Notes: generated from the letters alone by a model not told the origin. Shown: positions 36,401-49,439, counted from the first letter of the stretch. The stretch is DNA of 64,000 nt from Mesostigma viride (GCA_009746045.1 RPFO01000276.1:2682102-2746101), one strand, 5' to 3'. Program-made: numbers and translations.

Positions 36401-38713
36401 ACCCCCCCCAGCACTCACGTCCACTTTCCTTCTCCCCTGCCACAAAGCATGTCCCACTTTTTCCACGCACCCATGTCGCGGTCACTGTCCGTGGGCGCGC
36501 GCCGGTCGGCCTTGCTGGTCACGCAGCTGGCGTTCTTCAGGAACAGGTGGCCCACCACTGCGCCATCCAGGAAGGCGCTCACCCTGGGTAGAGGGGGAGA
36601 GGGGGCAAGTGGGGGCGCCAGGAAAACGGGAGACATGAGCATGAGCAACAGGAGTAACGGTAAGAGTGGGGGCGGCACAAGTCTTGGTAACCAAGGCAAT
36701 GGAGACACACACTGAGACAAAGATGTGAGGAGGCCAAGCCCTGTGTCTAGGACAGAGTGGCGCCAGCAGCGGAGAGGCTGCCATAAGCACAGCATGCGCG
36801 TGGCTGGGTGGGCCATGAGACCAGGCCGCACCTCACTCCTCGCGTGTATGTTCATACATCATTTTCATACACCGACTCGTCACATAGTTCTTCCTTACCA
36901 CACATGGCCATTTCACGCATGCATCGGGCCAACACCAGCACGTGTGGACATCAACACGACACCAGCTGGTTCATCGCGGGGCCCTTCATGGATCCTATGG
37001 ACGACAACAACAAAAGGTGACGGCAACATGTCTGACCACCATTTGCAAGCGAGGGCGGTCAACTTGGCCCAACAATAAGCACGTGTGCACCCACCAAGCA
37101 GCATCATGATACACACATACGCATGCACCCACGCAGGCCACTAGAGGCACAAAACAAGATTACAAACAGGCACAAACTGTTAACGGTTTTCCATAAGGGC
37201 CGCACCTCTCGCGCTCCTCCTCGGACAGCGGCGCCAGCGGTGGTGCCACCGCGCCCTCCTCCCCACCCATGCCGCCCGAATCCCCCTTTGCCGCGCCACT
37301 GTCGGCCGTGCTATTATTGGTGTTGAGCGAGCTGCCGTAGTTGTCATTATCGCTGCGCCCTGCCATGCTGCTGTTGTTGGCGCGGCAGCTCAGACTGCTC
37401 TCTTTACTCCCCCGCTGGCCATGCCCATGACTGCCCTTGCCGTGACCACCGGTCCCACCACCCCGGCCACCGGCTGTACCAGGGGTGGCCACCCCATCCC
37501 CCCCTAGTCGAGAATCTGCCTCCAAGGCACTCATAGAGCGCACGCCTTCGTTGTCGGCGTTGCTGTCGAGCTTCCTCTTGATCAATACACGGGGGGAAGG
37601 CAACCCGGGCGCGCGCGGCCCACCAGGGCTATCGCCGACGTCACCGGCCCCATTCACAACCCCTCCCGCCGGCATGAGCCCGTCCGCGTCCAGCACATCC
37701 TGCATTAACACCTCGTCCACCGACAGGTTGTCACCCAGCAGCGTCATGTCCTCCAGCAGGTACCCACCCCCCGCACCAAAGTCCTCCCCCAACCCTAGGC
37801 TCATGCTGTTGCTCTCGCGACGCACACGGCGGGACTTGCTCCCGGACGACCCGTGCCCAAACCCGCCGCCCTCCCCATCCCCGTTGTCGACATCACCGTC
37901 ATCGCCACGGCCCTTCTCCTCATCACACCCATTGGTCGCGCCAGCGGGCGTGCTCGTCCCCCCCAGCCCATCGTCCAGGGGATCCAGCCCGCCTGCACCC
38001 ATCCCTGGGCCGCCGTCACCGTTCCCCCCACCATCTCCATCCCCATCTCCATCCCCATCTCCATCCCCATCCCCATCTCCATCCCCATCATCATCCCCAT
38101 CCCCATCCCCATCCCCGTCCCCATCCCCATCCCCATCTCCATCATCATCCCCATCCCCATTGACATTGGCATTGCCACTGTTGTTGCCATCATCATCGCC
38201 ATCATCCCGGCCGTCACTGCCACCGGTTCCATCCCTGCCCCTCCCCTCGGCGTCACTGGTCAAGTCGCCATCCAGGCTCGCCATGTCCGCCACCCCCATA
38301 TCCCCCTGCGACCCCCTGGCCGCCACCCCTTTAGCCGCGCCCATGCGCCCTCCGCTCGTGTCGCTGTCTCCTGACCCGCCCGGCGATGAACCCCCGCCCA
38401 CGCACGCGATGCCGTCAAACCCTGCCGGCTCGCCTGCGTTGCTCACCAGCGGGGAGCAGGTGGCTGAGGAGATGAGCTGCGTGCTGCTGTAGCTGCGCAT
38501 GCCGCCGCCACGCAGGCACCGTGTGCCTGCAACGCAGCCATCACCCGCGCCGCTGCCCCCCCCACCGGGTGCGTCGCCACACTCGCAGCTGTCCCCGCAG
38601 CAGCCCGTGCTGGCATCTGCAGGCCCCGTGCCGCCCTGCCTCTGCTGGCCCCCGTCATCACCATGGAGATCAGCCCTCCCGCGGCCAGGGACGAAGCTGG
38701 CATCCGTCGGCAT
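30177..38713 (-). CDS. Large GNAT acetyltransferase with TDBD-like domain and polyQ tail, 7 exons
   Basis: Exons on the minus strand are 38,713-37,206, 36,583-36,471, 35,520-34,922, 34,529-33,813, 33,464-32,328, 31,910-31,423 and 30,731-30,177. All are GT-AG and phases agree, giving about 1,705 residues. The first 500 residues are low complexity, with an acidic Gly-Asp repeat. A GNAT fold spans the exon 3/4 junction: [11 protein letters not shown], acetyl-CoA-binding [12 protein letters not shown], then [10 protein letters not shown]. Exon 5 begins with a TDBD-like block ([20 protein letters not shown], then DCLCGC, then [12 protein letters not shown]). Exon 6 ends in a coiled coil. Exon 7 has about 34 glutamines. 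In plants, TDBD and GNAT co-occur in PHD-finger chromatin regulators; no PHD finger is seen here. Exon 6 needs one extra base at the C run 31,698-31,707 to stay open. The start codon and any upstream exons are uncertain. Confidence 0.75.
30380..30480 (-). repeat. CAG repeat encoding polyglutamine
   Basis: About 30 CTG units on the plus strand with some TTG, read as CAG/CAA glutamine codons in the last exon of the GNAT gene. Confidence 0.95.
31055..31231. repeat. (CCCA)n microsatellite in intron 6 of the GNAT gene
   Basis: About 44 near-perfect CCCA units. The gene's sense strand reads TGGG, so the intron RNA is G-rich. Reading frames of pure VGGW or THPP across it are artefacts. Confidence 0.97.
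35524..35610. repeat. (GGGGGTGGGTGA)n repeat in intron 2 of the GNAT gene
   Basis: About six 12-bp units directly before exon 3. On the sense strand the repeat reads as the C-rich pyrimidine tract ahead of the acceptor. Confidence 0.9.
38030..38165 (-). repeat. (CATCCC)n coding repeat (Gly-Asp)n
   Basis: CATCCC/CATCTC units on the plus strand, read on the minus strand as alternating glycine and aspartate in exon 1 of the GNAT gene. Confidence 0.9.
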
Positions 38714-41700
38714 GCCTGCGCGCGGCCACCAGACAGGAACGCCACGTCTGGGTATGACTGGGGATGAGAGGGGCAGGGTAGGCGCGAGTAGACATTGATC
38801 TGCTAGACAAACACAGCAGCCCATCTCCACACACATGCCAAACCATCGCAGAAACCGAGCCAAGGGACTCAAGGAAAAGAGCGAACCCACGGCAAACGTG
38901 GTGATGGTGAACATAACACCAGTTGTTGTGTTGCGTTTGTCTGCAGCAGTTGTGGGGTGATGACCCGAGCGTACCCACATGCGTCTGCTGGCCACGCACT
39001 GCGTAAGAGAGCGTGCTATGTGGACTTCCCCATTTCCCTCGCACGCCTCCTTCATGCTGACAACAGCCAATCACTTGAACACGACTCTCAGTCCCAATGG
39101 TTGCCTCAGGTGCTGGGAACAGAGGTCAAGGTTGGCTAAGGCGGGCCATTCACGCATCGTCGCTGTTTCAGATACCAAGCCCAAGCGTCTACACAACGCT
39201 GCCCAATCCAGACACTGACACCGGTCGTACATCCTGATATCATGCCTTGGCTTCCCACACGAACCAACAAACCCAGCACGTTTGGTGGTGACATGCAGCG
39301 GTTGGCTCTTGCTACCATGACGGTGCATGCGGGGGACTTGCTCAGTGACCAGTAGCGGACTAGCGGCGCCGGACTTGCCCATAGTGAGAGGTCGCCACAG
39401 AGGCACGAGCGATATAGCTGCACCCAAATGCCGCTGTTGTGTTTACTCTGCAGGATGGGAAGGATCCAAAACATTAAGCGCCTGCTCGAATTCAGGGCAA
39501 AAAAAACTCATTGGCGTCAAAACTGAATTGCCAAGAAATCTGTCCTACCCAAACAGAAATGGCATGCAACCTCAGAAAGCACACGCATGCCCTGCCATGA
39601 TGCCACGTTGCAAGAGGCATACCTCGACACTCCTGGTGGACTGCTCTAGCAGAATTTATCACCTTGCAAAAAAAGAGATCCAGAACAGGCGGAGAACACA
39701 CATTAGGAAGGCGAGACACCAGATAGACCACACACCATGCAGACAACACAGTCTAGATAGGAGAGTTGTAACTGCAACGGTGAGACAGGTTTACATGTGC
39801 TCAAAGACAGAAGGCCATCAGATACAAGGATAGCCGGGAGGTGCAGGGACAGCACCGCATGATACATGGGAACACAATCTGCCCCAACGAGCCACGGCTT
39901 CACTTATCAATACCACACAGGCAACTATGGGTATTCTAATGCTGCAATAACCTTGCTAGAAACAGTGTAATATCGAATCACGGTGACATACAAAAAAGAG
40001 GAGTTTCCCAGAGAGAGCAACTCCCTACCATTTGCTCGACTGGCGGGTGCCAGACCGTCGGTATGCCTTGAGACCATGTCTCCAATGCAGTGCTTGGTAT
40101 TTCGTAGTATATCGGCAGACATTTTCCAACCCTATGCTCTTCAACTATTGCTTCACCGACGTGACGGTCTCGCTGGCAGAGCGAGACGGGCTATGCTGCC
40201 CCTGTGTCTGCCAGGCAGCCGTGCAAAAAAGGCCAGATCGAACATGCAGGGCCACATCGGAAACTACAGTGAATTCGAAGCAGCCATGGAATTGCTGCTA
40301 GTTGGATGACGTTATTCCAAATATTAAAAAACTTCAACGACGGCTTTCACCAGCCGGGAGACACAACGAAAAATTGCAGAACGCATCTTCTTGCCAAGAC
40401 TGCCGTCCAAAAAAAATAGGGTCAGCAAACAAGAAAAAGAGGTCGCGACTTTGTGTGGCTTGAACCAATACACAACCTGGATTTACTGCACATATTTCCG
40501 CTGCCTGCAAACGTCATGATGACGTGATATAAAAGAACTTTACCTTCGCAGGCTCCAAGGTTCATCGGTCGGCGCAGACAGAGCCATTTATTGGCACAAA
40601 CAGTCGAATCAATCTACATGATTAATCGGATGATTCCATACGTTACTGAAAAAGATATATTCTACGATGCCCCCAAATATCCATCAGCAGTAGCAGTACG
40701 AGCCCAGAAGCAGCCAAAACAATTTCAATTATCAAACTACAGGTCCAATCGAAGCTACAAAGAGAAGGCCAAACTATCTAAAAGCCGTGAAAGATGACCA
40801 TAATCCCACGAAAATGGATGTTTAAAGCCGGGCGTCTTTCACAGCTTCGTGATTTTGATTTGGGGTCCCCAGATTACACGAGTGAGAAGTCCGCTCTCAC
40901 CTTTTTTGCTGACTGTTTGCTTGACACAGTCTTGCCCGTCTTGCCCCACGCCCATCAGCCGAGGCTGTCCGATCACTCCGATGCTTTCATCATCTGGCTT
41001 CGTGTTCCGTACTGTACGCCGTTAGAAAACCGTCCAACGGTATATACCGTATAAAGGCACCTCATCTACTACTACACGCCATAAGGGATTGCTGAATGCC
41101 CCCAGAATCCAATCGTCATCCAGGTAGTTAGTTCGTTAGTTGAACCCCCCGCCAGTAGTCAGCTCAAAGTCCACGGAAAGATTGGTGCCAAAATACGGCG
41201 AATCAGCGAAGGTTTGTAGTACAGTGGTGTCCTGTAGGCTGGTGTACTGTACAGTACTAGTTAGTAGAAAAATTGAAGTAGAATCAATTATAACCAAGTA
41301 GAATCGAATCACAGTAGTAAGATTCTTTCAGATCGTGAGCCCTGGATTGGTCGGACCCCAATCTGAAACGTGTGTGGGGGGGTGTATGCGAAAGTACCTC
41401 CGCCCATCGCAGTAGCCGCCCATCACAGTAGCTGCACTGCCTGCACTGCTGCACATAGTGTACCGGGCTACCGGCAGTACAGCGCCGTACATAGGTGCTA
41501 TAGGTGCGCACGTGCGCACGTAAATTACATGCACGGAAGCAGTGCTGTAAGCGGAACCACCCACACATGCATGGAAGCTCCTATCATGCATTTACGTAAC
41601 ACCAGTGACCATTAGCAAGCACCAGACGGTCCTTAACTGTAGGATTTGCACAAACGGACCAAGGATCCGTGGTTCAAAACAAATAAACACGCTCATGCGT

Positions 41701-41852
41701 ACGTCTCCGAAGTTATGCCATAAGCTTATTTATGAAGTGCACAAAGCGCCCAGAAATTGTGCCTCTTAATTGACTGACTTATTGCAGCATATTCAAGTGG
41801 CGAACTTCTGCAGGAGGGCCGCACTAGTTTGATAGCATACGTCAGGGCCAAA
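38714..41852. other. Intergenic region between the GNAT gene and the KDSR gene
   Basis: The flanking genes diverge, so both promoters and 5' UTRs should lie here. Reading frames are short and unrelated to anything I recognise. I see no RNA gene. Small palindromes with GTACTGTACAGTAC are at about 41,237-41,260. Confidence 0.5.
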
Positions 41853-43099
41853 ATGCCGCTTCTGGCTCTGGCAGCTGTGTTGGTTCTACCTATTCTTGTA
41901 TGGGGCGCGTTCTTCTCTCCTCGTCGCCTAGCTCTGGCGGGGAAGCACTTGCTGATCACGGGAGGCTCCTCGGGCATAGGCTTGGTAAGTGCTTAGCTAG
42001 CGTTCAGGCTCTCGAACGAGGGCTTTGTGTCCTCAATTTTGCACACGGGCATGAAGTTTGAGCGGCCAATATAGCTCATTTCAGCCTGGCGCAGATTTGC
42101 TCCGTCCATCCCCGTGTCTGCCTCGTTGGCGCGTTCTGCATGCTAACGCGCGCGCACACACACACACAAATCCATATATACTATCGCCAATGTCATGGTG
42201 GTTCGACAGGCATGTGCTATGATCGCAGCCAATCAAGGGGCCTCGCTCACCCTGGTTGCTCGAGATCAATCCAAGCTGGACGCCGCCAAGAAGAAGGTAA
42301 AGAAAAAGGGAAAATACATTCAAAGGTAGTCGTTGTCCGAGAAATTGTCTGCTGACAGCATTGACGGCATAACAGCTTTAGTGCACATCGTGAGATCGCA
42401 TCTACGTTCATTGATGCTATTTTGGACAAGTGTTTTTTCACAGCCATGCCGGCGCACAAAAAACATATCAGTATTCACCCATCAGGTGTAATGTCCCCCA
42501 CTCCTAACCGACCCTGCGGCCTCCGGCCCTGCTTGCATATCCACTGGCGTCCGCCACGCATGCCGCACACGCCTACACGCACACATGCCCTGCCCCCACC
42601 CCACCCCACCCACCCCCCACCCCACCCACCCACCCACCCACCCACCCGCCCGCCCGCCCGCCCGCCCGCCCGCCCGCCCGCCCGCCCGCCCGCCCGCCCG
42701 CCCGCCCGCCCGCCCGCCCGCCGCCGCCCGCCCGCCCGCCGCCCGCCCGCCCGCCCGCCCGCCCGCCCGCCCGCCCGCCCGCCCGCCCGCCCGCCGCCCG
42801 CCCGCCCGCCCGCCCGCCCGCCCGCCGCCCGCCGCCCGCCTGCTCGCCCGCCCGCCCGCCCGCCCGCCCGCCCGCTCGCCCGCCCGCCCGCCCGCCCGCC
42901 TGCCCGCCCGCCCGCCCGCCCGCCCGCCCGCCCGCCCGCCCGCCCGCCCACCCACCCGCCCCCCCCCACCCGCCCGCCCGCCCGCCCGCCCGCCCGCCCG
43001 CCCGCCCGCACGCACGCACGCACCGCCCGCCCGCCCGCCCGCCCGCCCACCCACCCACAAACCCACCCACCCACCCACCCTCCCACCCACCCACCCACC

Positions 43100-43190
<91 letters not shown>

Positions 43191-45828
43191 CCGCCCGCAC
43201 GCCACGCACGCCCGCCCGCACGCCCGCACACAACGCCCGCCTGTCCGCCCGCCTGCCCGCCCGCCGCCCGCCCGCCCGCCGCCCGCCGCCCGCCGCCGCC
43301 CGCCGCCCGCCCGCCCGCCCGCCGCGCCCGCCCGCCCGCCCGCCCGCCCGCCCGCGCGCCGCCCGCCCGCCCGCCCGCCGCCCGCCCGCCCGCCCGCCCG
43401 CCCGCCCGCCGCCGCCCGCCCGCCCGCCCGCCGCCCGCCCGCCCGCCCGCCCGCCCGCCCACCCATCCACCCACCCACATGCCACGCACATACCGTAGTG
43501 GTCAAGATCACTTTGCGACAAATAATTGCATATCGACCTCACAAAGTTTTATTAATTTGCTTTATTCCAGCTTGCCAAGTGTACTTCAAATGCCACTGTA
43601 CTTGTCTACTGGAATTTGTTCTAATCATATTGGATCGTACTCAAAAAGTGCCGCGTCGCAATTACCATGTGGAAATAGTTTTGCCGCGCAAGCCAAAACT
43701 TTCGCCTTGTTTTGGGTTCGCAAAATAGTTTGGCGCAAAGTGGTTGTGAACGTGGTACACACGCACACACACACCACATGTGGCGGTCATCCCCTCTCTC
43801 CCCGCCCGCCCCCCCCCCCCCCAACACACACACTGACAGGTGGAGGCGGCCAATCCTGGCTGCCGCGTGGCCGTCTACTCAGTGGACCTGTCCTCCCCCG
43901 ACGAGTCGTCCATGCAAGCCGCCGTCACCAAGGCCACGCAACACCACGGGCGCCCTGTGGACGTCCTGCTCGTGTGTGCTGGGTTTGCCGAGGCGGCCGG
44001 GCTGATGGACCGGCCCATGTCCTTCTTCACCAACACGATGGCCTGCAACTGGGGCGGCTCGCTGGTGGCTGCGCGCGCGTGCCTGCCGGGCATGCTGGAG
44101 ACTGCGCGGGCGAGCAAAGGGGGCAAGCACCCGGGGGGAAGGATCGTATTTGTGTCCAGCTTGTACGGGCTGGTGCGTTCGCGCCATGCGGGCATAGGCA
44201 TGCGATCCAAGTTGCATGATATAGCATATGCTATGGCGTTGCAAGGCAACCAGTTTGAATGTTGGTGGTGATGAATGGGATTCGTTTGAATCGTCCGCCT
44301 CTCACGTCAGCCACGTTGCATCCGGTTACAGCTGGGGGCATTAGCCTCGCGTGCTTGTGCGCCCCACATGGCATGGCGCTGGCATACCCCCACTAGTGGT
44401 CGCGGCGTTTGTGACGGGGTGACGGCACATGTGTGGGTCTTGTGTGGCCGGTCCCCTTATGCGGATGGGACGGGAGCGGCTCAGCCGTCCATTGGCAGTG
44501 GAATTGGCGCATGTGTGATCACGGGCAATGGTGCATGTGTCATGCTGATATCATCGAAATCGGTTGCAGGAAAGGACGTTTCTTTATTTTCAAAAAATGT
44601 TTTTCTTCGCCTCCATGACACAGTGGTGTGCATATCATCCTTCTGGGTGGGCAGCAGTGGTCCTGGGCTTGCATGTGCTGAGGGTCCTTGAGGGTACGCT
44701 TGCCTGCACATTGTGCGTCGTAGCCATGGCTCGGTGTGCGGCTGTCCCTTGATCCTCCCTTCCGTTTCTTCTTCTCGTATTACAAGGTGTGGACTACATA
44801 GTGGCCACCTTACACCTGTGCCTGTTCCGCACGTGGTTCTTGCGCCACACCGGGCCCCCCCACCCCTCCACCACTCGCCTCCATTCCCGCCCCAGTTTGG
44901 CATGCACAGCTACACCGCCTATTGCTCCTCCAAGTTTGCGGTGCGGGGGCTGGCACACGCGCTGCAGATGGAGGTGGCACCTGCTGGCATCCGCGTGTGC
45001 GTGGCCTACCCACCCGATACCGACACGCCCCAGTACCACCACGAACACGCCGACCTGCCCGCCGAGCCCAAGGCACTGGTGGGGGGGGCGGAGCTATTCA
45101 GTGCGGAACGGGTTGCCGCTGACATCATTGCCGGCACCAAGCGCGGCAGCGTGTCCATCACGACGGGTGCGTGGTGATGCCGTCGCTTAAGCCCAAGGAG
45201 AGGATGTGCTGGCGTTTCTTCCTCTCCGGCGTTTTGTGCGTGCTCGTCCCCATCACCTTTTGCGATCTGGCGCACGCACGTGTTTGGGCCAGCAGCCCAA
45301 GGTGGCGCGGGACATGTTCCGTGGGTATTCTGTGATGCCATCCTGTCACTGCCTGCCGTATGCTTGTGATACTTTATGCATAAAAAGGGGCCAGGGCACC
45401 ACATGATTCCTTTAGTCCCATTCGACATGCCCCTCAGCGCTTGCCTATGCGGACGCTGCCTCCGCCGGTGCTCTCATCCGGTATTCGTCTCAGCGCTTGC
45501 TTATGCTCTCATCCGGTATTCGTCTCTGGCTGTTCGTGTTTACTTGCCCTTGGTGCAAGCCCTGCACAACCCACGCCAAGCTGACAACTTTCTGGATGTC
45601 TTCTCCTCCATCCTCAAAACCCTTCATCGCTCTCCCTTGCACCCCCATCCCCCAGGCATGGACGGCTTCCTGTTGCGCCACCTGTGCGCCGGCTTTGGCC
45701 CGCAGCCGCACACGTGGTCTGCGCTGCTGGAGGTCCTGCTAGCGCCATTCCTGCGCGTGGTCGCGCTGGGCTACAACACCTTCTTCTTCGCCAAGCTGGC
45801 AGCAATGCACAGCACCAAGGCAAAGTAG
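41853..45828 (+). CDS. KDSR: 3-ketodihydrosphingosine reductase, 5 exons
   Basis: Exons are 41,853-41,984, 42,210-42,296, 43,840-44,172, 44,896-45,166 and 45,656-45,828, all GT-AG with matching phases, giving 331 residues. The protein starts with a hydrophobic anchor (LLALAAVLVLPILVWGAFF), then the NADPH-binding TGGSSGIG (36-43) of short-chain dehydrogenases, a VARD segment, CAG in place of NAG, VFVSS, and the catalytic Tyr193 and Lys197 in YTAYCSSKF. AYPPDTDTP is the family's signature. The C-terminus has further hydrophobic helices. The enzyme reduces 3-ketosphinganine to sphinganine at the ER membrane, the second step of sphingolipid synthesis. Intron 2 contains about 0.9 kb of C-rich microsatellite. 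Confidence 0.94.
42590..43475. repeat. Compound (CCCG)n/(CCCA)n/(CACG)n microsatellite in KDSR intron 2
   Basis: Almost 900 bp of four-base units: CCCA, then CCCG/CCG with short interruptions, then CACG (about 43,100-43,200), then CCCG again. Very long open frames on both strands here are repeat artefacts. Confidence 0.97.
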
Positions 45829-47343
45829 GTGCCTGTGGCAAGGCAATGTGGGTGCCCGCAACAGGATGAAACTATGGGGCAGCACCTATGCTATGCAGAA
45901 ACTGGTGCCCGCAACAAGGCAAAGCGTGTCACTCTGCCAAGGCGAGTCTGTCACCCCGCCAAGGCGTTGTAGATCGCCACGTCGAGGCTAGGGTATGTCC
46001 ACAAGTGGTGCATGCAAGGTCCCAAATTATTGCGTGTTGGTGCTTGCCGAGGGCCGCTCGCCATCCACAAGGGCCGCATCGGTGCCACCTGGTCCATCAG
46101 CAGAGCCGCCGCTGCCAGAGTTGTGAATGGCGGCTCTTGGCATACCCCACACCAGTGGTGTGCTGCTGTGCGGGCTTACATTTGTTTACACCGGTATTCA
46201 TCATTTCACGCCGTCGTGAAGGAGTCATGCGGCTATCAGTAATTTGGGGCAGGCTGCCGCTACCATGGGTCAATGTATCTGGACATGTTCCATCGTGTGC
46301 TCATCCGAATTTAATTTTATCCTTAGTTCACTTTACTGCATTCTGTGCTGCGCATTTGTCTACGTGCATGGCTGTGGCTCACAACTTGCATCCTTGACAC
46401 AGAAAAGACTAGCATCCGCGGGCGGGTGTGAACCAACTCGGAGCTGAGACAAAGGACAAAGGACAGCTGTGTCCGGAATGCTATGGACTGGGTCCTCTGA
46501 TTCGAGGCCCAAGGGGTGCCCTGCAAGCACCCACGGACGGACAGGTCTACATAGGCATTGCTGTGGTCATCTCATTGTTGTGCTCGCTACCGTCGAGCCT
46601 GACATATTGGAACTCGCCCTGTCAATATTTTGTGGCTTGTAGGTCCACCTGGGGTGATGACGGACTGGTGAGGGTGTATCTTCCGGATTGGTTTGTGCCA
46701 GCTAACCTGGAATTCAGCATGGTAGCCCAGCAATAGCCACAGACTGTATGCCATTGCTGCTGGTCATGGGATAGGCGCACGTGGCAGCCTGTGGAAGCGT
46801 GCAACTACCGCCCGCCTTGAAGCTGACTCAGCAATTTGGGAGTGTTCAGCACTAGCATGCCAACTAGCTTTGCCATGGTACCAAGGCGTGTATACGCAAC
46901 CTGGCGCCCCCGTGATCTCAGTTGACAAGTGGAGCCTGCTGTGTGTGTTTGGTATGGCGTATTGTCTGGCAGCACTGTGAACTTGCTGAATTCATGCGTG
47001 TGCTTTCGCCCATCTCCATGTATAGTCCAGGCAATGCCAATGGACCTCAGGCGTGCATGCATGCTCGGTGAATGCCAACAAGGGCCAGCAGCCTGATTTC
47101 CCCTCTGTAGGCAGTTGATCTCCGGCTAGCTGGGCATATGTATTAAGTGAGACAACTATTCCTATGTATGGATCAGATGGACATGTGCATGCTGCCACAT
47201 AACCCTCAGGCAACGTTGGACCGCCATGTGTCCAGGAATAGTTGTCTGATGCTAGATCGTGTGGGAGCACTGTTCATGTGGCACAGCTACAAACTGCACT
47301 ATGGCATGCACACGCGCCCGTGCATGTCACATACACAAAGCAA
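45829..47343. other. Intergenic region, no gene seen
   Basis: This is the 3' flank of KDSR and spacer. Open frames are short and lack family resemblance. Two GACAACTATTCC/GGAATAGTTGTC blocks form an inverted pair at about 47,150 and 47,235. Confidence 0.5.
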
Positions 47344-48978
47344 CACCGTCTAGGTCATCTAGTCGCTCTACACGTAAGCCAGCCATAATTTCAATGCACA
47401 AGGCTACACATTTCCATCACCATTCATATTCATCATCCTGAACGACCCGAACACGCGGACAAGATAACGGCAGGCTCGAGCCAGGTACCATGGTCTGGAC
47501 TCTACCAATTTCTGGACTGCGCTGGTTGTCTCCTTGACAAAGGGGTTAAAAGAAAAAGGAAGAAAGTATGTACATTACAAGGGAAAATGGAAACAAGAAA
47601 AAGAATGAAAGAAAAGAAAATGTAAATAAAATATAACTGCGTTTTTTTTTTCAACGTCGCCCACATCTGTTCGGTGCTGCCCCTTGGCACAAGCTCTACA
47701 AACAGGACGTTGTGGACCGGCTGCATTAATTAATTAATTAATTAAACTCGTGCTCCCGTTGGGGAGTCACGGAGCACCGAAGTGTATTACAGAGCACCGA
47801 AGTGTGAGTGCACTACAGGAGAAAGGGCAGAGACCCCCAGTCTCCTTCATGCCAAAGGCATGCCACAGCTGCAATCGGGCGCGGCTAGCTAAAAGGACAG
47901 GCTAACGATCCGGCAAACTGTGGGTGCAATAAGACCGGCTGCATGGATCGCATCTAGTATCAAGGAGACAACCAGCGCAGGCCAGAAATCGGGAGAATCC
48001 GGACCATGGTAGCTCGAGCCTGCCGTTATCTTGTCCGCGTGTTCGAGTCGTTCAGGATGATGAAGATGAATGGTGATGGAAATGTGTATCCTTGTGCATT
48101 GAAATTATGGCTGGCTTACGTGTAGAGCGACTAGATGACCTAGATGGTGGGGCCGGAAACAGCATGCTTGATCAGGGCGTGTGTTTCGAGCCTAACTGGC
48201 CGGGAGTGTCTAGTGGTGAGCACCATTGCTGCGATCGCTCTCCCACCATTTACGAGGAGTATCTCCGCACATCTGAACCATGTGATGCCAGATCTCCTTA
48301 GCGGCCATTCCGAGCATAACACTCAATGGATTCGTTGTCCACACCGTCGCGTCGCTACAGTAACACGTACAATGTTTTCTGGCGCATTATTACACGGGCT
48401 TTTGACGTTCCCGCTGCACATTTGAAAGTGCTGTCCTCTGGATTTTTGCCTGATTTGCACCATGTGCAGTTCTTGGACGTTTGGAAACATGGCATGGCGA
48501 ACGTAATGACTGACTAGCTAGACCTTTTCAGTGGTGTTAATTCCTCGTACGGGTATTTCCTCGTAAATGGTGGGAGAGCGATCGCAGCAATGGTGCTCAC
48601 CACTAGACACTCCCGGCCATTTAGGCTCGACTTGCATGTACGCCCTGATCAAGCAAGCTGTTTTCGGCGCCCCACCGTCTAGGTCATCTAGTCGCTCTAC
48701 ATGTGTAAGCCAGCCATAATTTCAATGCACAAGGCTACGTACACATTTCCATCTCCATTCATATTCATCATCCTGAACGACTCGAACACGCGGACAAGAT
48801 AACGGCCGGCTCGAGCTACCATGGTCCGGATTCTCCCGATTCCTGGCCTGCACTGGCTGTCTCCTTGATATTCATCATCCTGAACGACTCGAAAACACGG
48901 ACAAGATAACGGCAGGCTCGAGCTACCATGGTCCGGATTCTCCCGATTTCTGGCCTGCGCTGGTTGTCTCCTTGATAT
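47344..48978. repeat. Fold-back repeat cluster
   Basis: A unit carrying CTAGGTCATCTAGTCGCTCT and CGGACAAGATAACGGC occurs three times. Two copies are in one orientation (47,344-47,535 and 48,559-48,978). The third is inverted (47,945-48,258). The inner pair forms a long palindrome with a 300-bp loop (48,259-48,558). The outer part of the right arm is itself duplicated in tandem (48,752-48,866 and 48,867-48,977). The loop contains a 63-codon frame (48,326-48,517) that I do not recognise. It could be a fold-back transposon. Confidence 0.7.
47715..47944 (-). mobile_element. Short LINE 3' fragment with 12-bp target-site duplication
   Basis: GACCGGCTGCAT is repeated at 47,715-47,726 and 47,933-47,944. 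Between them is a 206-bp reverse-oriented fragment: TTAATTAA tail first, then the hairpin with CTCCCGTTGGGGAG, then a 3' UTR matching 55,400-55,590. It is clear evidence of target-primed insertion. Confidence 0.92.
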
Positions 48979-49439
48979 TCTCACCTAACAAAAGTATTAC
49001 TCGATCATATTAACAATTACTTAACTTGCACACCTTCATTCAATGGCAGTTGCTCCATTGATCAATGGACTGGTTCACTGCTATGAATAGAATGCAGAAC
49101 CAGGCCTTCACTGGCCAGGCTTTCACTAGCCATGCCAACACTGTTGTAAATGAGAAACTTATGACATGATGCCATGGTTCTCTCGTGCATTTTAGGATCA
49201 GACCTCACACTCGCGTGTCACGTCCCTGCATATTTGAACTGGCTTATGCGCTGCCTGAGCCTGTCTTGCTTGTCCATCCATGTGGGGTTTTAACATACCG
49301 TTCTATGAGGGGCGCCGTTTGTAAGAAATGAAGTGGTATGACCTGAGCCCAAAGGGTCTGGGTTTGGGTAAAATAACTATGAAACGTACCCAGATCCACA
49401 CCTCTCCATGCGTGGACTCCGTGGTCATGGAATTCGTGG
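48979..49439. other. Spacer, no gene seen
   Basis: No convincing frame, repeat or RNA gene between the fold-back cluster and the small two-exon gene. Confidence 0.4.

Noticed and set aside
42422-44219. Frames of 310-544 codons rich in Pro-Ala-Arg or Gly-Arg-Ala
   Set aside because: Artefacts of four-base repeats in KDSR intron 2.
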